Assembly: GCF_014202225.1 (NCBI RefSeq)
Contig: NZ_JACHGE010000001.1
Coordinates: 601,320-665,319, forward strand
Direction of reading: 5' to 3'
DNA length: 64,000 nt
Source: Algibacter amylolyticus
GTDB taxonomy: Bacteria > Bacteroidota > Bacteroidia > Flavobacteriales > Flavobacteriaceae
The position numbers and the translations under genes are program-made. Below the pieces are notes generated by a model. It did not search any database. It had not been told where the DNA came from and saw only the letters and a list, made by a program, of their open reading frames with translations. Of the stretch, positions 53,317 to 63,250 are shown in pieces (position 1 is the first letter of the stretch; every line of letters starts with the position of its first letter).

Positions 53317-54657
53317 ATGAAAAATTTAAAGTTCTATAGTCTTATAGCAATAGTTACGTGTTTTTTTAACTCTTGTGCAACAGACCATGATGATTATATA
53401 GAAAGGCCTTCTCAGTCTATTCTAGAAGAACGCCTAGATGAATTATTTGGATCTAAAGAATCTTTAATACTTCCAGCTTCAAACGATTATTCAGGTATTC
53501 CTAGTGATGCAAAAAACAGTATTACAGAAGCAAAAGTAGCTTTGGGGAAATTTCTTTTTCATGAAACCATGTTAGGGGAAAACCCGACTAAACCGGAAGG
53601 TAAGGATACGTATTCTTGTGCTAGTTGTCATCATGCAGCAGCCGGATTCCAAAGCGGAATATTGCAAGGTATAGGAGAAGGTGGTTTTGGTTTTGGTGCG
53701 CATGGTGAAGGACGTGTAAAAGCGTCAAACTATGTTGAATCAGAAATCGATGTTCAACCTATACGAAGCCCATCAGTAATAAACAGCGCATACCAAGATG
53801 TTATGTTATGGAACGGTCAATTTGGTGGTGTGGGAACTAATGCCGGAACCGAAGCAAATTGGACAGCAGGTACTCCAAAAGAAGTTAATAATTTAGGTTT
53901 TGAGGGCGTTGAAACTCAGGCTATAGCTGGTTTGGATGTTCACCGAATGGTAATTAAAGCAGACTTTGTAGTTAATACTAAATATAAAGAATTATTTATT
54001 GCAGCCTTTCCTGATGTCCCTCAAGAAGAATGTTTTAGTAAGCTATACGCAGGTTTAGCCATTGCTGCTTACGAAAGAACAGTATTATCTAACGAGGCAC
54101 CCTTCCAAAAATGGTTAAATGGTGATGAATCGGCTATGAGTACTGATGAATTAAAAGGAGCGTTGCTGTTTTTTGACAAAGGACAATGTTATAGCTGCCA
54201 TTCAGGACCTGGACTTAACGGGATGGAATTTCATGCATTAGGTATGAATGATTTAGCAGGCGAAAATGTTTTGACCGTAATTGATGAGGCTACTAAAAAA
54301 GGACGTGGTGGCTTTACGGGTAATAGTAATGATAATTATAAGTTTAAAACACCTCAATTATATAATTTGTTGGATGTTGGATTTTTTGGACATGGTGGTA
54401 GTTTAAAATCGGTACGCGATGTAATAAGCTATAAAAACAATGCCGTAGCTGAAAATAATGAGGTGCCATCAAGTAATTTATCAGAGCAGTTTGTGCCTTT
54501 AAATTTAACAGAAGATGAAATTGATTTACTTACTTTATTTGTTGAAAACTCACTTTACGATCCAAATTTAAAACGTTATCAACCAGAAAGTTTACCTAGT
54601 GGAAATTGTGTTATTAATGCAGATTCTCAATCATCTATTGATATGGGCTGTATGTAA
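53317..54657 (+). CDS. Dihaem cytochrome c peroxidase (MauG/CcpA-like) lipoprotein
   Basis: This 446-residue protein has a lipoprotein signal (LIAIVTCFFNSCATD). Two haem c sites are present, CASCHH (about residue 100) and CYSCHS (about residue 290), in the context AKVALGKFLFHETMLGENP and GALLFFDKGQCYSCHSGPGLNG, typical of the bacterial di-haem peroxidase family. A conserved His/Met-containing stretch HALGMNDL follows the second haem. It should reduce hydrogen peroxide with electrons from cytochrome c in the periplasm, or oxidise another substrate in MauG style. The insert GEGGFGFGAHGEGRVKAS near 125 is Gly-rich. It is monocistronic with its own terminator. Confidence 0.88.
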   Translation: MKNLKFYSLIAIVTCFFNSCATDHDDYIERPSQSILEERLDELFGSKESLILPASNDYSGIPSDAKNSITEAKVALGKFLFHETMLGENPTKPEGKDTYSCASCHHAAAGFQSGILQGIGEGGFGFGAHGEGRVKASNYVESEIDVQPIRSPSVINSAYQDVMLWNGQFGGVGTNAGTEANWTAGTPKEVNNLGFEGVETQAIAGLDVHRMVIKADFVVNTKYKELFIAAFPDVPQEECFSKLYAGLAIAAYERTVLSNEAPFQKWLNGDESAMSTDELKGALLFFDKGQCYSCHSGPGLNGMEFHALGMNDLAGENVLTVIDEATKKGRGGFTGNSNDNYKFKTPQLYNLLDVGFFGHGGSLKSVRDVISYKNNAVAENNEVPSSNLSEQFVPLNLTEDEIDLLTLFVENSLYDPNLKRYQPESLPSGNCVINADSQSSIDMGCM

Positions 54658-54686
54658 TTTATATATACCATTATACTTGTAAAAAC

Positions 54687-54718
54687 AAAAACCGAAGCTT
54701 ATATGCTTCGGTTTTTTT
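54687..54718 (+). terminator. Intrinsic terminator after the peroxidase gene
   Basis: AAAAACCGAAGC, loop TTATAT, GCTTCGGTTTTTTT: a perfect stem with a T-run, 30 bases after the stop. Confidence 0.88.
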
Positions 54719-54791
54719 GTTTTTTAGTGGTACATAAAAGCTGTATTTTTAAAGTAAAGAACTACTTTAGGTTTTTTAAGTGAGGTTATAG

Positions 54792-56126
54792 ATGTCAAAA
54801 TATACATATCCAAATAAAGTGCCTTTTTATAAGTTTTTGTTAAACGCAAATTCTATGGCCAAAAACCCTATTGTTTTTCATAACAAATGGTTTAATGAGG
54901 TTGGCGATACATTTGCTATAAAATCACCATTTTATGGATATGTGGTTTTAACACGCGATGTGAATTTCACAAAACATGTCCTTCAAAAACAGCATAGATC
55001 TTATCGTAAATCAAAAATTCAAACCACTTATTTATCTAAATATGTAGGCTATGGCTTGTTAACCTCAAGTGGCGATTATTGGTTAAAACAGCGCCGGTTA
55101 ATTCAGCCAGCATTCCATAAAGAAAAAATTAACGATTTGGTTTCAATCATTAACAATACGATTGAAAAACAAGTTGATAAAATAGAACCAAACAGCTTAG
55201 TAGATTTATATCCCATAATGAATGAGCTAGCTTTTAAGGTTGTGGCCAAGTCATTATTTAATTTCTCAGCAGAAAAAGAGGTTTTAGAAAGATTACAATT
55301 TATAATTGAAAAACTTCAACTGTTTATTGTAAAAGAATTACGCATGCCTTATAAAAAGCTTTGGTACTATTTAAAGGGCGATATTAGTTATCACATGAAG
55401 TTGGTAAAAGAAAGTAGGCGTATTATTAATTCAATAATAGTAGATAGGCGCAAATCAAACCAATCGCATAACGATTTATTAGATATGCTTCTGCATGTGC
55501 AGTATGAAGATGGCACCACCATGAGTAATCAACAATTAATAGATGAAATTCTAATTTTGTTTGTTGCGGGGCATGAAACTACGGCAAATGCATTAACATT
55601 TACTTTAAAATTACTAGCAGAAAACAAGGAGGTGTTGCGTAAAGTGGAAGATGAAATTAATAAAACAAGTCTTAGTAGTTTATCGCCATTAGAAACCATA
55701 CCGCAGTTAAATTATACTAAATGTGCTATTGAAGAAAGTTTACGATTGTATCCACCAGCGTGGATAACAGATAGGGTAAATATTGAAGATGATAGTATAG
55801 AAGATTATCACTTAAAAAAAGGAACCATGATAGGTATTTCAATCTACGAACTGCATCGTAATAAAAAATACTGGAATAATCCTGAAGCGTATACTCCTGA
55901 ACGTTTTTTAGAGGAAAACAGGAAAGAAATCTTGCCGTATTATATGCCATTTGGAGCAGGACCTAGGTTGTGTATTGGCAATGGTTTTGCAATGTATGAA
56001 ATGATTTTAGCGGTTAAAACCATTGTGAAAAAATTCAATATAACTTCAAATAAGGATAGTATAAAAATAAATCCGTTAATTACATTAAAGCCGGTAGATG
56101 TTAAATTAAAATTTAATTTAAAATAA
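54792..56126 (+). CDS. Cytochrome P450
   Basis: This 444-residue soluble P450 has no membrane anchor. The oxygen-binding I-helix reads [20 protein letters not shown], the K-helix ExxR is in [14 protein letters not shown], the PERF-like segment is [10 protein letters not shown], and the haem Cys loop is [16 protein letters not shown]. All key residues are present. The overall pattern is nearest to the CYP4/CYP102-like group that often hydroxylates fatty acids, but the substrate is unknown. No ferredoxin or reductase gene is adjacent. Its stop lies 2 bases before the GTG start of queG, so the two are probably co-transcribed. Confidence 0.92.
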   Translation: MSKYTYPNKVPFYKFLLNANSMAKNPIVFHNKWFNEVGDTFAIKSPFYGYVVLTRDVNFTKHVLQKQHRSYRKSKIQTTYLSKYVGYGLLTSSGDYWLKQRRLIQPAFHKEKINDLVSIINNTIEKQVDKIEPNSLVDLYPIMNELAFKVVAKSLFNFSAEKEVLERLQFIIEKLQLFIVKELRMPYKKLWYYLKGDISYHMKLVKESRRIINSIIVDRRKSNQSHNDLLDMLLHVQYEDGTTMSNQQLIDEILILFVAGHETTANALTFTLKLLAENKEVLRKVEDEINKTSLSSLSPLETIPQLNYTKCAIEESLRLYPPAWITDRVNIEDDSIEDYHLKKGTMIGISIYELHRNKKYWNNPEAYTPERFLEENRKEILPYYMPFGAGPRLCIGNGFAMYEMILAVKTIVKKFNITSNKDSIKINPLITLKPVDVKLKFNLK

Positions 56127-56128
56127 AG

Positions 56129-57052
56129 GTGATTGATAATAAATCTAAATACACGCAACTTATAAAATCTGAAGCTAAACGTCTCGGTTTTTTGTCGTGT
56201 GGCATTAGTAAAGCGGGTTTTTTAGAAGCAGAAGCTCCTAGGTTAGAAAAGTGGCTTAACAAAAACATGAATGGGCAAATGCAATACATGGAAAACCATT
56301 TTGATAAGCGTTTAGATCCAACAAAATTGGTTGAAGATTCTAAAAGTGTAGTGTCTTTGTTATTAAATTATTACCCCTCTGAAAATCAATCGAAAAAGGC
56401 ATTTAAAATATCAAAATACGCATACGGTACCGATTATCATTTTGTTATAAAAGATAAGTTGAAATCGTTATTACATTTTATTCAAGATGAAATAGGCGAA
56501 GTGCATGGTCGTGCTTTTGTTGATTCTGCTCCGGTTCTAGATAAAGCATGGGCAGCAAAATCCGGATTAGGTTGGATTGGGAAGCATAGTAATTTATTAA
56601 CCCAACAAGTAGGATCGTTCTATTTTATAGCCGAATTAATTATTGATTTAGATTTAGAGTACGATTCAATTACAAGCGATCATTGCGGAACATGTACTGC
56701 TTGTATTGATGCGTGCCCTACCCAGGCTATTACCGAACCTTATGTTGTAGATGGTAGTAAGTGTATCTCATATTTTACTATAGAATTAAAAGAAAACATA
56801 CCAACGGAATTTAAAGGTAAAATGGACGACTGGATGTTTGGTTGCGATGTTTGTCAAGATGTTTGTCCATGGAATCGATTTTCAAAACCGCATAACGAGC
56901 CACTTTTTAATCCGCATCCCGAATTGTTACAAATGACTAAAAAAGATTGGGAAGAAGTGACTCAAGAAACCTTTAGTAAAGTGTTTCAAAAATCGGCAGT
57001 AAAACGCACTAAATTTTCCGGCTTGAAAAGGAATATTGAATTTCTAAAGTAA
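56129..57052 (+). CDS. queG: Epoxyqueuosine reductase QueG
   Basis: This 307-residue cobalamin and iron-sulfur enzyme performs the last step of queuosine synthesis on tRNA. Visible are [60 protein letters not shown], the first [4Fe-4S] motif [12 protein letters not shown] with its partner Cys in [13 protein letters not shown], and the second [11 protein letters not shown]. The HEAT-repeat tail found in some longer homologues is absent. The start is GTG at 56129, since the N-terminal block begins at once. It follows the P450 gene with 2 bases between. Confidence 0.94.
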   Translation: MIDNKSKYTQLIKSEAKRLGFLSCGISKAGFLEAEAPRLEKWLNKNMNGQMQYMENHFDKRLDPTKLVEDSKSVVSLLLNYYPSENQSKKAFKISKYAYGTDYHFVIKDKLKSLLHFIQDEIGEVHGRAFVDSAPVLDKAWAAKSGLGWIGKHSNLLTQQVGSFYFIAELIIDLDLEYDSITSDHCGTCTACIDACPTQAITEPYVVDGSKCISYFTIELKENIPTEFKGKMDDWMFGCDVCQDVCPWNRFSKPHNEPLFNPHPELLQMTKKDWEEVTQETFSKVFQKSAVKRTKFSGLKRNIEFLK

Positions 57053-57197
57053 CTATTTATCCACGAAAAATTATTCTATTTTGAGATTTATATCGTCTTA
57101 TTTTTTTAAGTTAGATTTTTAGTTTGTATTGTAAGGTGCTTTCGTTCAAAAAAGATTATCTTAAAACTATTACTTTTAATAATACGACTTTGCTAAA

Positions 57198-59936
57198 ATG
57201 AAAACTAAGTATTTCTACATGTTTATAAGATTTATTCTATTATTACTTCTCACCTTTTCTTTTTCGTGTAATAGTACCGACACCAAAAAGCACAAAATTG
57301 GTTTTTCTCAATGTATTAGTAAGGATGATTGGAGAAAAGCTATGGATCATGAAATGGAAGTTGAAGCTTCATTATATGAGGACATTGATTTAACAATTTT
57401 TCAGGGCAATGAAGATGTAGAACTTCAAAAATCTCAAATTGAATTCATGATAGATAATGAGTTTGATGTTATTATCGTTTCCCCGTTAAGACCAGAACCA
57501 TTAGTTTCTGTAATTGAAAAAGCTTATGATAAAGGTATTCCGGTTATCATTGTGGATCGAAAAATTAATTCACAAAAATTTACAGCTTTCATTGGAGCCA
57601 ATAATCTCGATGTGGGGCGTAATGCTGCTAATTATATAGCTTCTTTAAATGAAAAACCATCCAGAATTCTTGAAATTAGAGGAAGTGATAATTCTTCACC
57701 TGTTATCGAGAGACATTTAGGGTTTCATGAAATTATATATAATGAACCAAATATTACGGTTGAGTATAGAATTAATGATGAAGATATTGAACAAAGGGTA
57801 CCTCAAATTTTAGATTCGCTACATGTTAAACCTATTAATTTTGTGTATGCTTTTAATGATGATATTGCGTATAGAACCTGGAAAATTGCAAAATCTAAAG
57901 GCGTTGAAGAGTCTATTAAGTTTATTGGTGTAGATGGCTTAAATGGTGCAAATAATGGAATTCAATTAGTGCAAAATGGTATACTAGCTGCAACTATATT
58001 ATATCCAACGGGTGGAGACGAAGCTATAAAAATAGCTATGAAGATTTTACGAAAAGAAAACGTTTCTAAAAACAACATATTAAACACCACGGTAATTGAT
58101 TATAGAAATGCTGAGATTATGAAAAATCAGTATGATAAAATTAATAAGCATCAAAATGAAATAGAAGAACAACAAGAAAAAATAACACAGCAGGAAGAAA
58201 CATATTCAACTCAAAAGAACATACTAAAAGTGCTTTTAGGATTGCTAATTACAAGTTTACTTTTAGCTATCTACAGTGTATATTCAGCAAATAGCATTAA
58301 AAAGAAAAAGCGAGAGTTAGAAATTCAAAATAAAAAAATAACGACGCAGCGTAATCAAATCAAGAAATTTGCCGAAGAAGTAAAGGTTAGTAACGATGCT
58401 AAAACGAATTTCTTTACAGGATTATCGCATGAATTTAAAACACCAATAACACTTATTTTATCTTCAATTGAATCTTTAAGTGAAGATAATGCCATTAAGG
58501 ATAATAAACTTTTAAGGGAAGTTGGTTTAATTTACAATAACTCTAAACGATTATTAAGGTTAATAAATCAACTTCTAGATTTTAGAAAAATTGAAGACCG
58601 AAAATTTATATTAAAAGCCTCGGAAACTAATATTTATGAGTTTTCAACCGGAATTTTTAAAGATTTTGAACGTGAAGCACAAAAAAGAAATATCGAATTC
58701 TTAATTAACACCAACGATGAAAATTTAAAAATTTATATAGATAGAAATTTAATGGATAAAGTCTACTTCAATTTACTATCCAATGCCTTTAAGTTTACAC
58801 CAAATAATGGTAGTGTACATATTAATATTATAAATGAAGTTGATAGCAATTTTGTGAAAATCAATTTTAAGGATAGCGGAATTGGAATACCCAAAAAAGA
58901 TCTAGATAATGTTTTTCAAGCTTTCTTTCAGGCATCCAACAACAATAAAGTAAGTTCTGGTATTGGTTTGCATTTATCAAAAGAGTTTGTGGAAATGCAT
59001 AAAGGCACCATAGATGTATCAAGCAAACATGGTACAGAATTTACCCTAACACTTTACAAAGGAAATGCGCATTTAAGTTCTGATGAGATTATTTACGAAC
59101 CCGATTTAATAGATAATTCTGTATTAAATTTTAATGCAGATTTTGAAGAAAACGAGTTTGTTGAGGTTGGTGTAGTTCGTGATGAAGAGCATTACTCTAT
59201 TCTTATCATTGAAGATAATTCAGATTTAATTAAATATTTAAGAAATAAATTGATTGGCGAATATGACGTACATGTCTCCGATGGAACTGATGGTATTGAA
59301 AAAGCTTATGAAATAGTGCCCGACATTATTATTTGCGATATTAATTTACCAGATAAAACAGGTTTTGAAATATGCGAAATTTTAAAGAAGGACTTAAGAA
59401 CTTCTCATATTCCAACAATTATGCTAACTGCTTTAAATAATAAAGAATCTTATTTAAAAGGTTTGGAATCGGGCGCAGATTTATATTTAACCAAGCCGTT
59501 TAGTTTTGCTGTTCTTCAGCAATCCATAAAAACCATGATTTATAATAGGGAAAAACTTCGTTATTATTTTATAAACAACATTCACAAAATAAATACGGAT
59601 AATAGTTTCGGCTCAATAGAACAGGATTTTTTATCTAAAATAAATGAAATAATAAACGAGAATTTAGATAATTCTAAATTTTCGGTTGAAAACTTAGCTA
59701 CTGCTCTAAACATATCCAGAGTACAACTATACCGAAAAACCAAAGCTATTTTAGGTGTTTCAATTAGCGATTATATTCAAAATATACGCTTAGAAAAGGC
59801 AAAAACACTTTTGAAAGAAACCAAATTAACAATCTCTGAGATTGCATATGCTACTGGCTTTTCTTCTCCTAATTACTTTTCTACTAGTTTTAAGAACAAG
59901 TTTGATAATTCACCTAAAGCATACAGAGCGTCTTAA
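57198..59936 (+). CDS. Hybrid two-component system regulator with periplasmic sugar-binding sensor (BT1754-like)
   Basis: This 912-residue one-protein signalling system has an N-terminal export signal, possibly lipidated (FSFSCNS). A periplasmic-binding-protein domain (30-310, KIGFSQCISKDDWRKAM, VIIVSPLRPEPLV, IPVIIVDRKI) is followed by a coiled coil and a membrane helix (about 342-364). The histidine kinase has H411 in LSHEFKTPITL, N-box NLLSNAFKFT and G-box SGIGLHLSKEF. The receiver domain has D714 in IIICDINLPDKTG. An AraC-type double helix-turn-helix makes up the last 95 residues. The same layout in Bacteroides thetaiotaomicron BT1754 senses fructose and turns on fructan genes. The MFS permease, GH32 enzyme and SusC gene that follow support the same role here. 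Confidence 0.92.
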   Translation: MKTKYFYMFIRFILLLLLTFSFSCNSTDTKKHKIGFSQCISKDDWRKAMDHEMEVEASLYEDIDLTIFQGNEDVELQKSQIEFMIDNEFDVIIVSPLRPEPLVSVIEKAYDKGIPVIIVDRKINSQKFTAFIGANNLDVGRNAANYIASLNEKPSRILEIRGSDNSSPVIERHLGFHEIIYNEPNITVEYRINDEDIEQRVPQILDSLHVKPINFVYAFNDDIAYRTWKIAKSKGVEESIKFIGVDGLNGANNGIQLVQNGILAATILYPTGGDEAIKIAMKILRKENVSKNNILNTTVIDYRNAEIMKNQYDKINKHQNEIEEQQEKITQQEETYSTQKNILKVLLGLLITSLLLAIYSVYSANSIKKKKRELEIQNKKITTQRNQIKKFAEEVKVSNDAKTNFFTGLSHEFKTPITLILSSIESLSEDNAIKDNKLLREVGLIYNNSKRLLRLINQLLDFRKIEDRKFILKASETNIYEFSTGIFKDFEREAQKRNIEFLINTNDENLKIYIDRNLMDKVYFNLLSNAFKFTPNNGSVHINIINEVDSNFVKINFKDSGIGIPKKDLDNVFQAFFQASNNNKVSSGIGLHLSKEFVEMHKGTIDVSSKHGTEFTLTLYKGNAHLSSDEIIYEPDLIDNSVLNFNADFEENEFVEVGVVRDEEHYSILIIEDNSDLIKYLRNKLIGEYDVHVSDGTDGIEKAYEIVPDIIICDINLPDKTGFEICEILKKDLRTSHIPTIMLTALNNKESYLKGLESGADLYLTKPFSFAVLQQSIKTMIYNREKLRYYFINNIHKINTDNSFGSIEQDFLSKINEIINENLDNSKFSVENLATALNISRVQLYRKTKAILGVSISDYIQNIRLEKAKTLLKETKLTISEIAYATGFSSPNYFSTSFKNKFDNSPKAYRAS

Positions 59937-60309
59937 GCCTGCCTTTACTTTATATTTTCTTTAGTTATCAATTCTTGTTTTGATAAAATAAGAGGTGTTT
60001 TTTTACGAACACTATTTTTTAAGTGGTGGGTATTAGTGATATTCTTATTTTATGGAAGGTTTTTTTACTGAATTCGCATGTTAATAATGCGTAATAAGGT
60101 ATCAATTTTGAAATAATGGTGTAACGATTTTAGAGATTAGTTTTTTGTAATTTAAAAAAAATAGGCTTTAACCTGTTTAAAATCAAATGATTACATTGAA
60201 TTTAAGTTCGGGTGAACAATTTCAATATATATTGATACATATGTAACACATCAAAAAAGGCTTTCAGTATAACTTGCAATCACTAAAACTAACTAAACAC
60301 CACCACCAC
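59937..60309. other. Regulatory intergenic region of the fructan locus
   Basis: These 373 bases hold no gene. A weak hairpin with GTGTT/AACAC arms and T-runs near 59995-60020 may end the regulator transcript. GTTC-GGGT-GAAC (60206-60217) and the palindrome CAATATATATTG (60223-60234) lie close together about 80-100 bases before the MFS start and are candidate binding sites for the AraC-type regulator. No exact TAnnTTTG element was found. Confidence 0.45.
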
Positions 60310-61626
60310 ATGAATAAGAAGATACTAATATGGTCTGTTACAGCTGCTTTAGCTGGTTTCCTTTTTGGATTTGATACAGTAGTTATATCGGGTGCAGAAA
60401 AGCGACTACAATTATTATGGGGTTCTTCAGATATGTTTCATGGTGTTGTAGTAATAGGTATGGCACTTTGGGGAACTGTAATTGGTGCTTTTTTTGGTGG
60501 TATTCCTACTAATAAATTAGGACGTAAAAATACTTTAGTATGGATAGGTGTTTTATATACAATATCTGCTATAGGTTCTGCCTTAGCTAACGATCCTATA
60601 ACTTTTGCTGTTTTTAGATTTATAGGTGGTTTAGGTGTTGGAGCATCTACAATTGCAGCTCCAGCTTACATATCAGAAATAGCTCCAGCTAAAGACCGCG
60701 GCAAATTGGTTGGCTTATATCAATTTAATATAGTTTTTGGAATACTTGTCGCTTTCCTATCTAACTACCTGCTAAATAATATAGGAGAAAACGCTTGGAG
60801 ATGGATGGTAGGTGTAGAGGCAATTCCTGCGGCTATATATACACTTTTTGTGCTAACGGTTCCTAAAAGCCCAAGATGGTTACTAACTAAATTAAGAAAT
60901 GCCGAAGCAGTAAATGTTCTTAAAATTATTAATCCAGATCAAGATCCAGAAAAGTTGATGATGGAGATTAAGGATGAAATGGAAAATACCGTTCCAAATG
61001 AAAACATTTTTTTAAAGAAATATAGATTCCCATTAACCCTAGCATTTTTAATAGCCTTTTTTAATCAATTATCAGGAATTAACGCATTGCTTTATTATGC
61101 ACCTAGAATATTGGCAGAGGCGGGTCTAGAGGAAAGTTCAGCCCTTTTAAGTAGTATAGGCGTAGGTGTAACCAACTTGCTATTTACACTTTTAGGTATT
61201 TATTTGATTGATAGATTAGGACGAAAACAACTTATGTATATATGTTCTTTCGGTTATATTATTTCATTGAGTTTAGTTTCAGCTGCCTTCTTTTTTGGTT
61301 GGGAAGGTAGTGCAATGCCCATATTTTTGTTCATGTTTATAGCAGCACATGCTATTGGTCAAGGAACAGTAATATGGGTATTTATTTCAGAAATTTTTCC
61401 TAATCATTTAAGAGGTTCTGGGCAATCGTTTGGTAGCTCTGTACATTGGATATTGGCTGCCATAGTGCCATCATTAGTTCCTGTTTTGTTTTCTACTATA
61501 GGAGCGGGAATGGTTTTTCTATTCTTTGCAATTATGATGGGATTCCAGTTACTATTTGTGATTTTTATGATGCCAGAAACCAAGGGAGTAAGTTTAGAAG
61601 AATTGAGCAAAAAATTAATTAAGTAA
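60310..61626 (+). CDS. Sugar-porter MFS permease, probable fructose/hexose importer
   Basis: This inner membrane protein of about 438 residues has twelve helices. It has sugar-porter marks: GFLFGFDTVVISGAE in helix 1, NKLGRKNTLV after helix 2, RFIGGLGVGAST, PAKDRGKLVGLYQ, VPKSPRWLL before the central loop, QLSGINALLYYAPRI in helix 7, DRLGRKQLM, and PETKGVSLEEL at the end. It should take up the monosaccharide released by the GH32 enzyme. The start is ATG at 60310. The open frame extends to a TTG at 60274, but that adds only a His-rich stretch. It is followed by GH32 after 10 bases. Confidence 0.9.
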   Translation: MNKKILIWSVTAALAGFLFGFDTVVISGAEKRLQLLWGSSDMFHGVVVIGMALWGTVIGAFFGGIPTNKLGRKNTLVWIGVLYTISAIGSALANDPITFAVFRFIGGLGVGASTIAAPAYISEIAPAKDRGKLVGLYQFNIVFGILVAFLSNYLLNNIGENAWRWMVGVEAIPAAIYTLFVLTVPKSPRWLLTKLRNAEAVNVLKIINPDQDPEKLMMEIKDEMENTVPNENIFLKKYRFPLTLAFLIAFFNQLSGINALLYYAPRILAEAGLEESSALLSSIGVGVTNLLFTLLGIYLIDRLGRKQLMYICSFGYIISLSLVSAAFFFGWEGSAMPIFLFMFIAAHAIGQGTVIWVFISEIFPNHLRGSGQSFGSSVHWILAAIVPSLVPVLFSTIGAGMVFLFFAIMMGFQLLFVIFMMPETKGVSLEELSKKLIK

Positions 61627-61636
61627 AATAAATAAT

Positions 61637-63238
61637 ATGAAAACAATAAAAAAAGCAAATCTAGTTTTAATGTTTTTGGTTTTAACATTTGTTGTTGCGT
61701 GTAAAGGTAAAGTAGATGCTAATCAGAATGTTGAGGAATTGATTGATGAAAATTATTCTGAAGAAGATTTATACCGTCCTAACTTTCATTTTACTCCAAA
61801 AAAAGCTTGGATGAATGATCCTAATGGCATGTTCTATTATAATGGATATTACCATTTATACTTTCAGTACCACCCAGATAGTAATGTATGGGGGCCAATG
61901 CATTGGGGGCACGCTATAAGTACAGATATGATTTCATGGACAGAGCAACCTATAGCTATTTATCCAGATGAATTAGGGACTATTTTCTCCGGAAGTGCTG
62001 TAGTGGATATTGGAAATACGTCAGGTTTTGGAAAAGTATCAAACGCAGCGCCTATAGTTGCTATGTACACTAATCATTTAGATAAAGGCGAAGGTAGTGT
62101 AAACCAAACGCAAAGTATTGCTTACAGTCATGATGAGGGTAAAACGTTTACTAAATATGAAAACAACCCGGTTATTGATGCTAATTTAAAAGATTTTAGA
62201 GACCCTAAAGTAACCTGGGATGCAGATAGAAATAAATGGGTCATGGTGCTTGCTGCCGATGATAAAATTATGTTTTACGACTCTAAAGATTTAAAAGAAT
62301 GGAAGTTGCTTTCAGATTTTAAAAGAGAAGAAGGTTCTAAAGACGGTGTTTGGGAATGTCCAGATTTATTTAAACTACCTGTATTGGGTACAGGTGAATC
62401 TAAGTGGGTGTTAATAGTAAGTATTGGTAAAGGTGGTCCAAATGGAGGTAGCGCAACCCAATATTTTATTGGAGATTTTGACGGAACTTCATTTGTAATG
62501 GACAAGGATTTCGAAACAGCCAGAAATAAAGAAAATAACTTTTGGGTAGATTTTGGAAGAGATAATTATGCGGGTGTTACATGGTCTAATGCAAAAAGAA
62601 AAGACGGTAGCAAACTCATGTTAGGATGGATGTCTAACTGGGATTATGCTATTAAGGTTCCTACCGAAACTTGGAGAAGTGCTATGACTATTGCTAGAGA
62701 GGTAAATCTTCAAAAGGATGAAAATGGTTATAAGCTATTATTTCAACCAGTAAAAGAGCTTAACAATTACAGAAGCATCAAATATAAAAAAGAAAATATT
62801 TCTATTAGGGGAGATACTAAAATTATTGATGCTTCCACTATGGATTTAGCTAGTGCCGAGATTCAATTTAATATCTCCGATGTTATAGATAAAGGATTTA
62901 CTTTCAATTTAACAAATAAACAAGGGGATACGCTGGCCTTTGGATACAACAAAGCCGATAAAAACTTTTTTGTAGATAGAACAAAATCTGGAAAAACAGG
63001 CTTCTCAGAAAATTTTGCAAAAGGCGTTTCTGTTGCTAAAAGAACATCGCTTAGTCCAGATATGTCTGGTACTATCATTTTAGATAAAACATCTATAGAG
63101 CTGTTTTTTGATAATGGCGAAACTGTAATGACAGAAATATTTTTCCCAAATAAACCATATACTAAACTAAGTATAATACCCGAAGCCCAAGAATTTATTC
63201 TTGGCAGTATTGAAATGAATAAACTAAATATTAATTAA
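61637..63238 (+). CDS. GH32 fructan hydrolase lipoprotein (levanase/inulinase/invertase-like)
   Basis: This 533-residue protein has a lipobox (FVVACKG), so it is probably tethered to the cell envelope. GH32 catalytic motifs are intact: nucleophile D61 in WMNDPNG, transition-state stabiliser D189 in FRDPK and acid/base E240 in WECPDLF. FSGSAVVD and the C-terminal beta-sandwich (about 390-533) are also present. It cleaves beta-fructosidic bonds in levan, inulin or sucrose; which one cannot be read from the motifs. It lies between the MFS permease and the SusC-like receptor, controlled in all likelihood by the upstream hybrid regulator. Confidence 0.93.
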   Translation: MKTIKKANLVLMFLVLTFVVACKGKVDANQNVEELIDENYSEEDLYRPNFHFTPKKAWMNDPNGMFYYNGYYHLYFQYHPDSNVWGPMHWGHAISTDMISWTEQPIAIYPDELGTIFSGSAVVDIGNTSGFGKVSNAAPIVAMYTNHLDKGEGSVNQTQSIAYSHDEGKTFTKYENNPVIDANLKDFRDPKVTWDADRNKWVMVLAADDKIMFYDSKDLKEWKLLSDFKREEGSKDGVWECPDLFKLPVLGTGESKWVLIVSIGKGGPNGGSATQYFIGDFDGTSFVMDKDFETARNKENNFWVDFGRDNYAGVTWSNAKRKDGSKLMLGWMSNWDYAIKVPTETWRSAMTIAREVNLQKDENGYKLLFQPVKELNNYRSIKYKKENISIRGDTKIIDASTMDLASAEIQFNISDVIDKGFTFNLTNKQGDTLAFGYNKADKNFFVDRTKSGKTGFSENFAKGVSVAKRTSLSPDMSGTIILDKTSIELFFDNGETVMTEIFFPNKPYTKLSIIPEAQEFILGSIEMNKLNIN

Positions 63239-63250
63239 TTCTAACTAATT

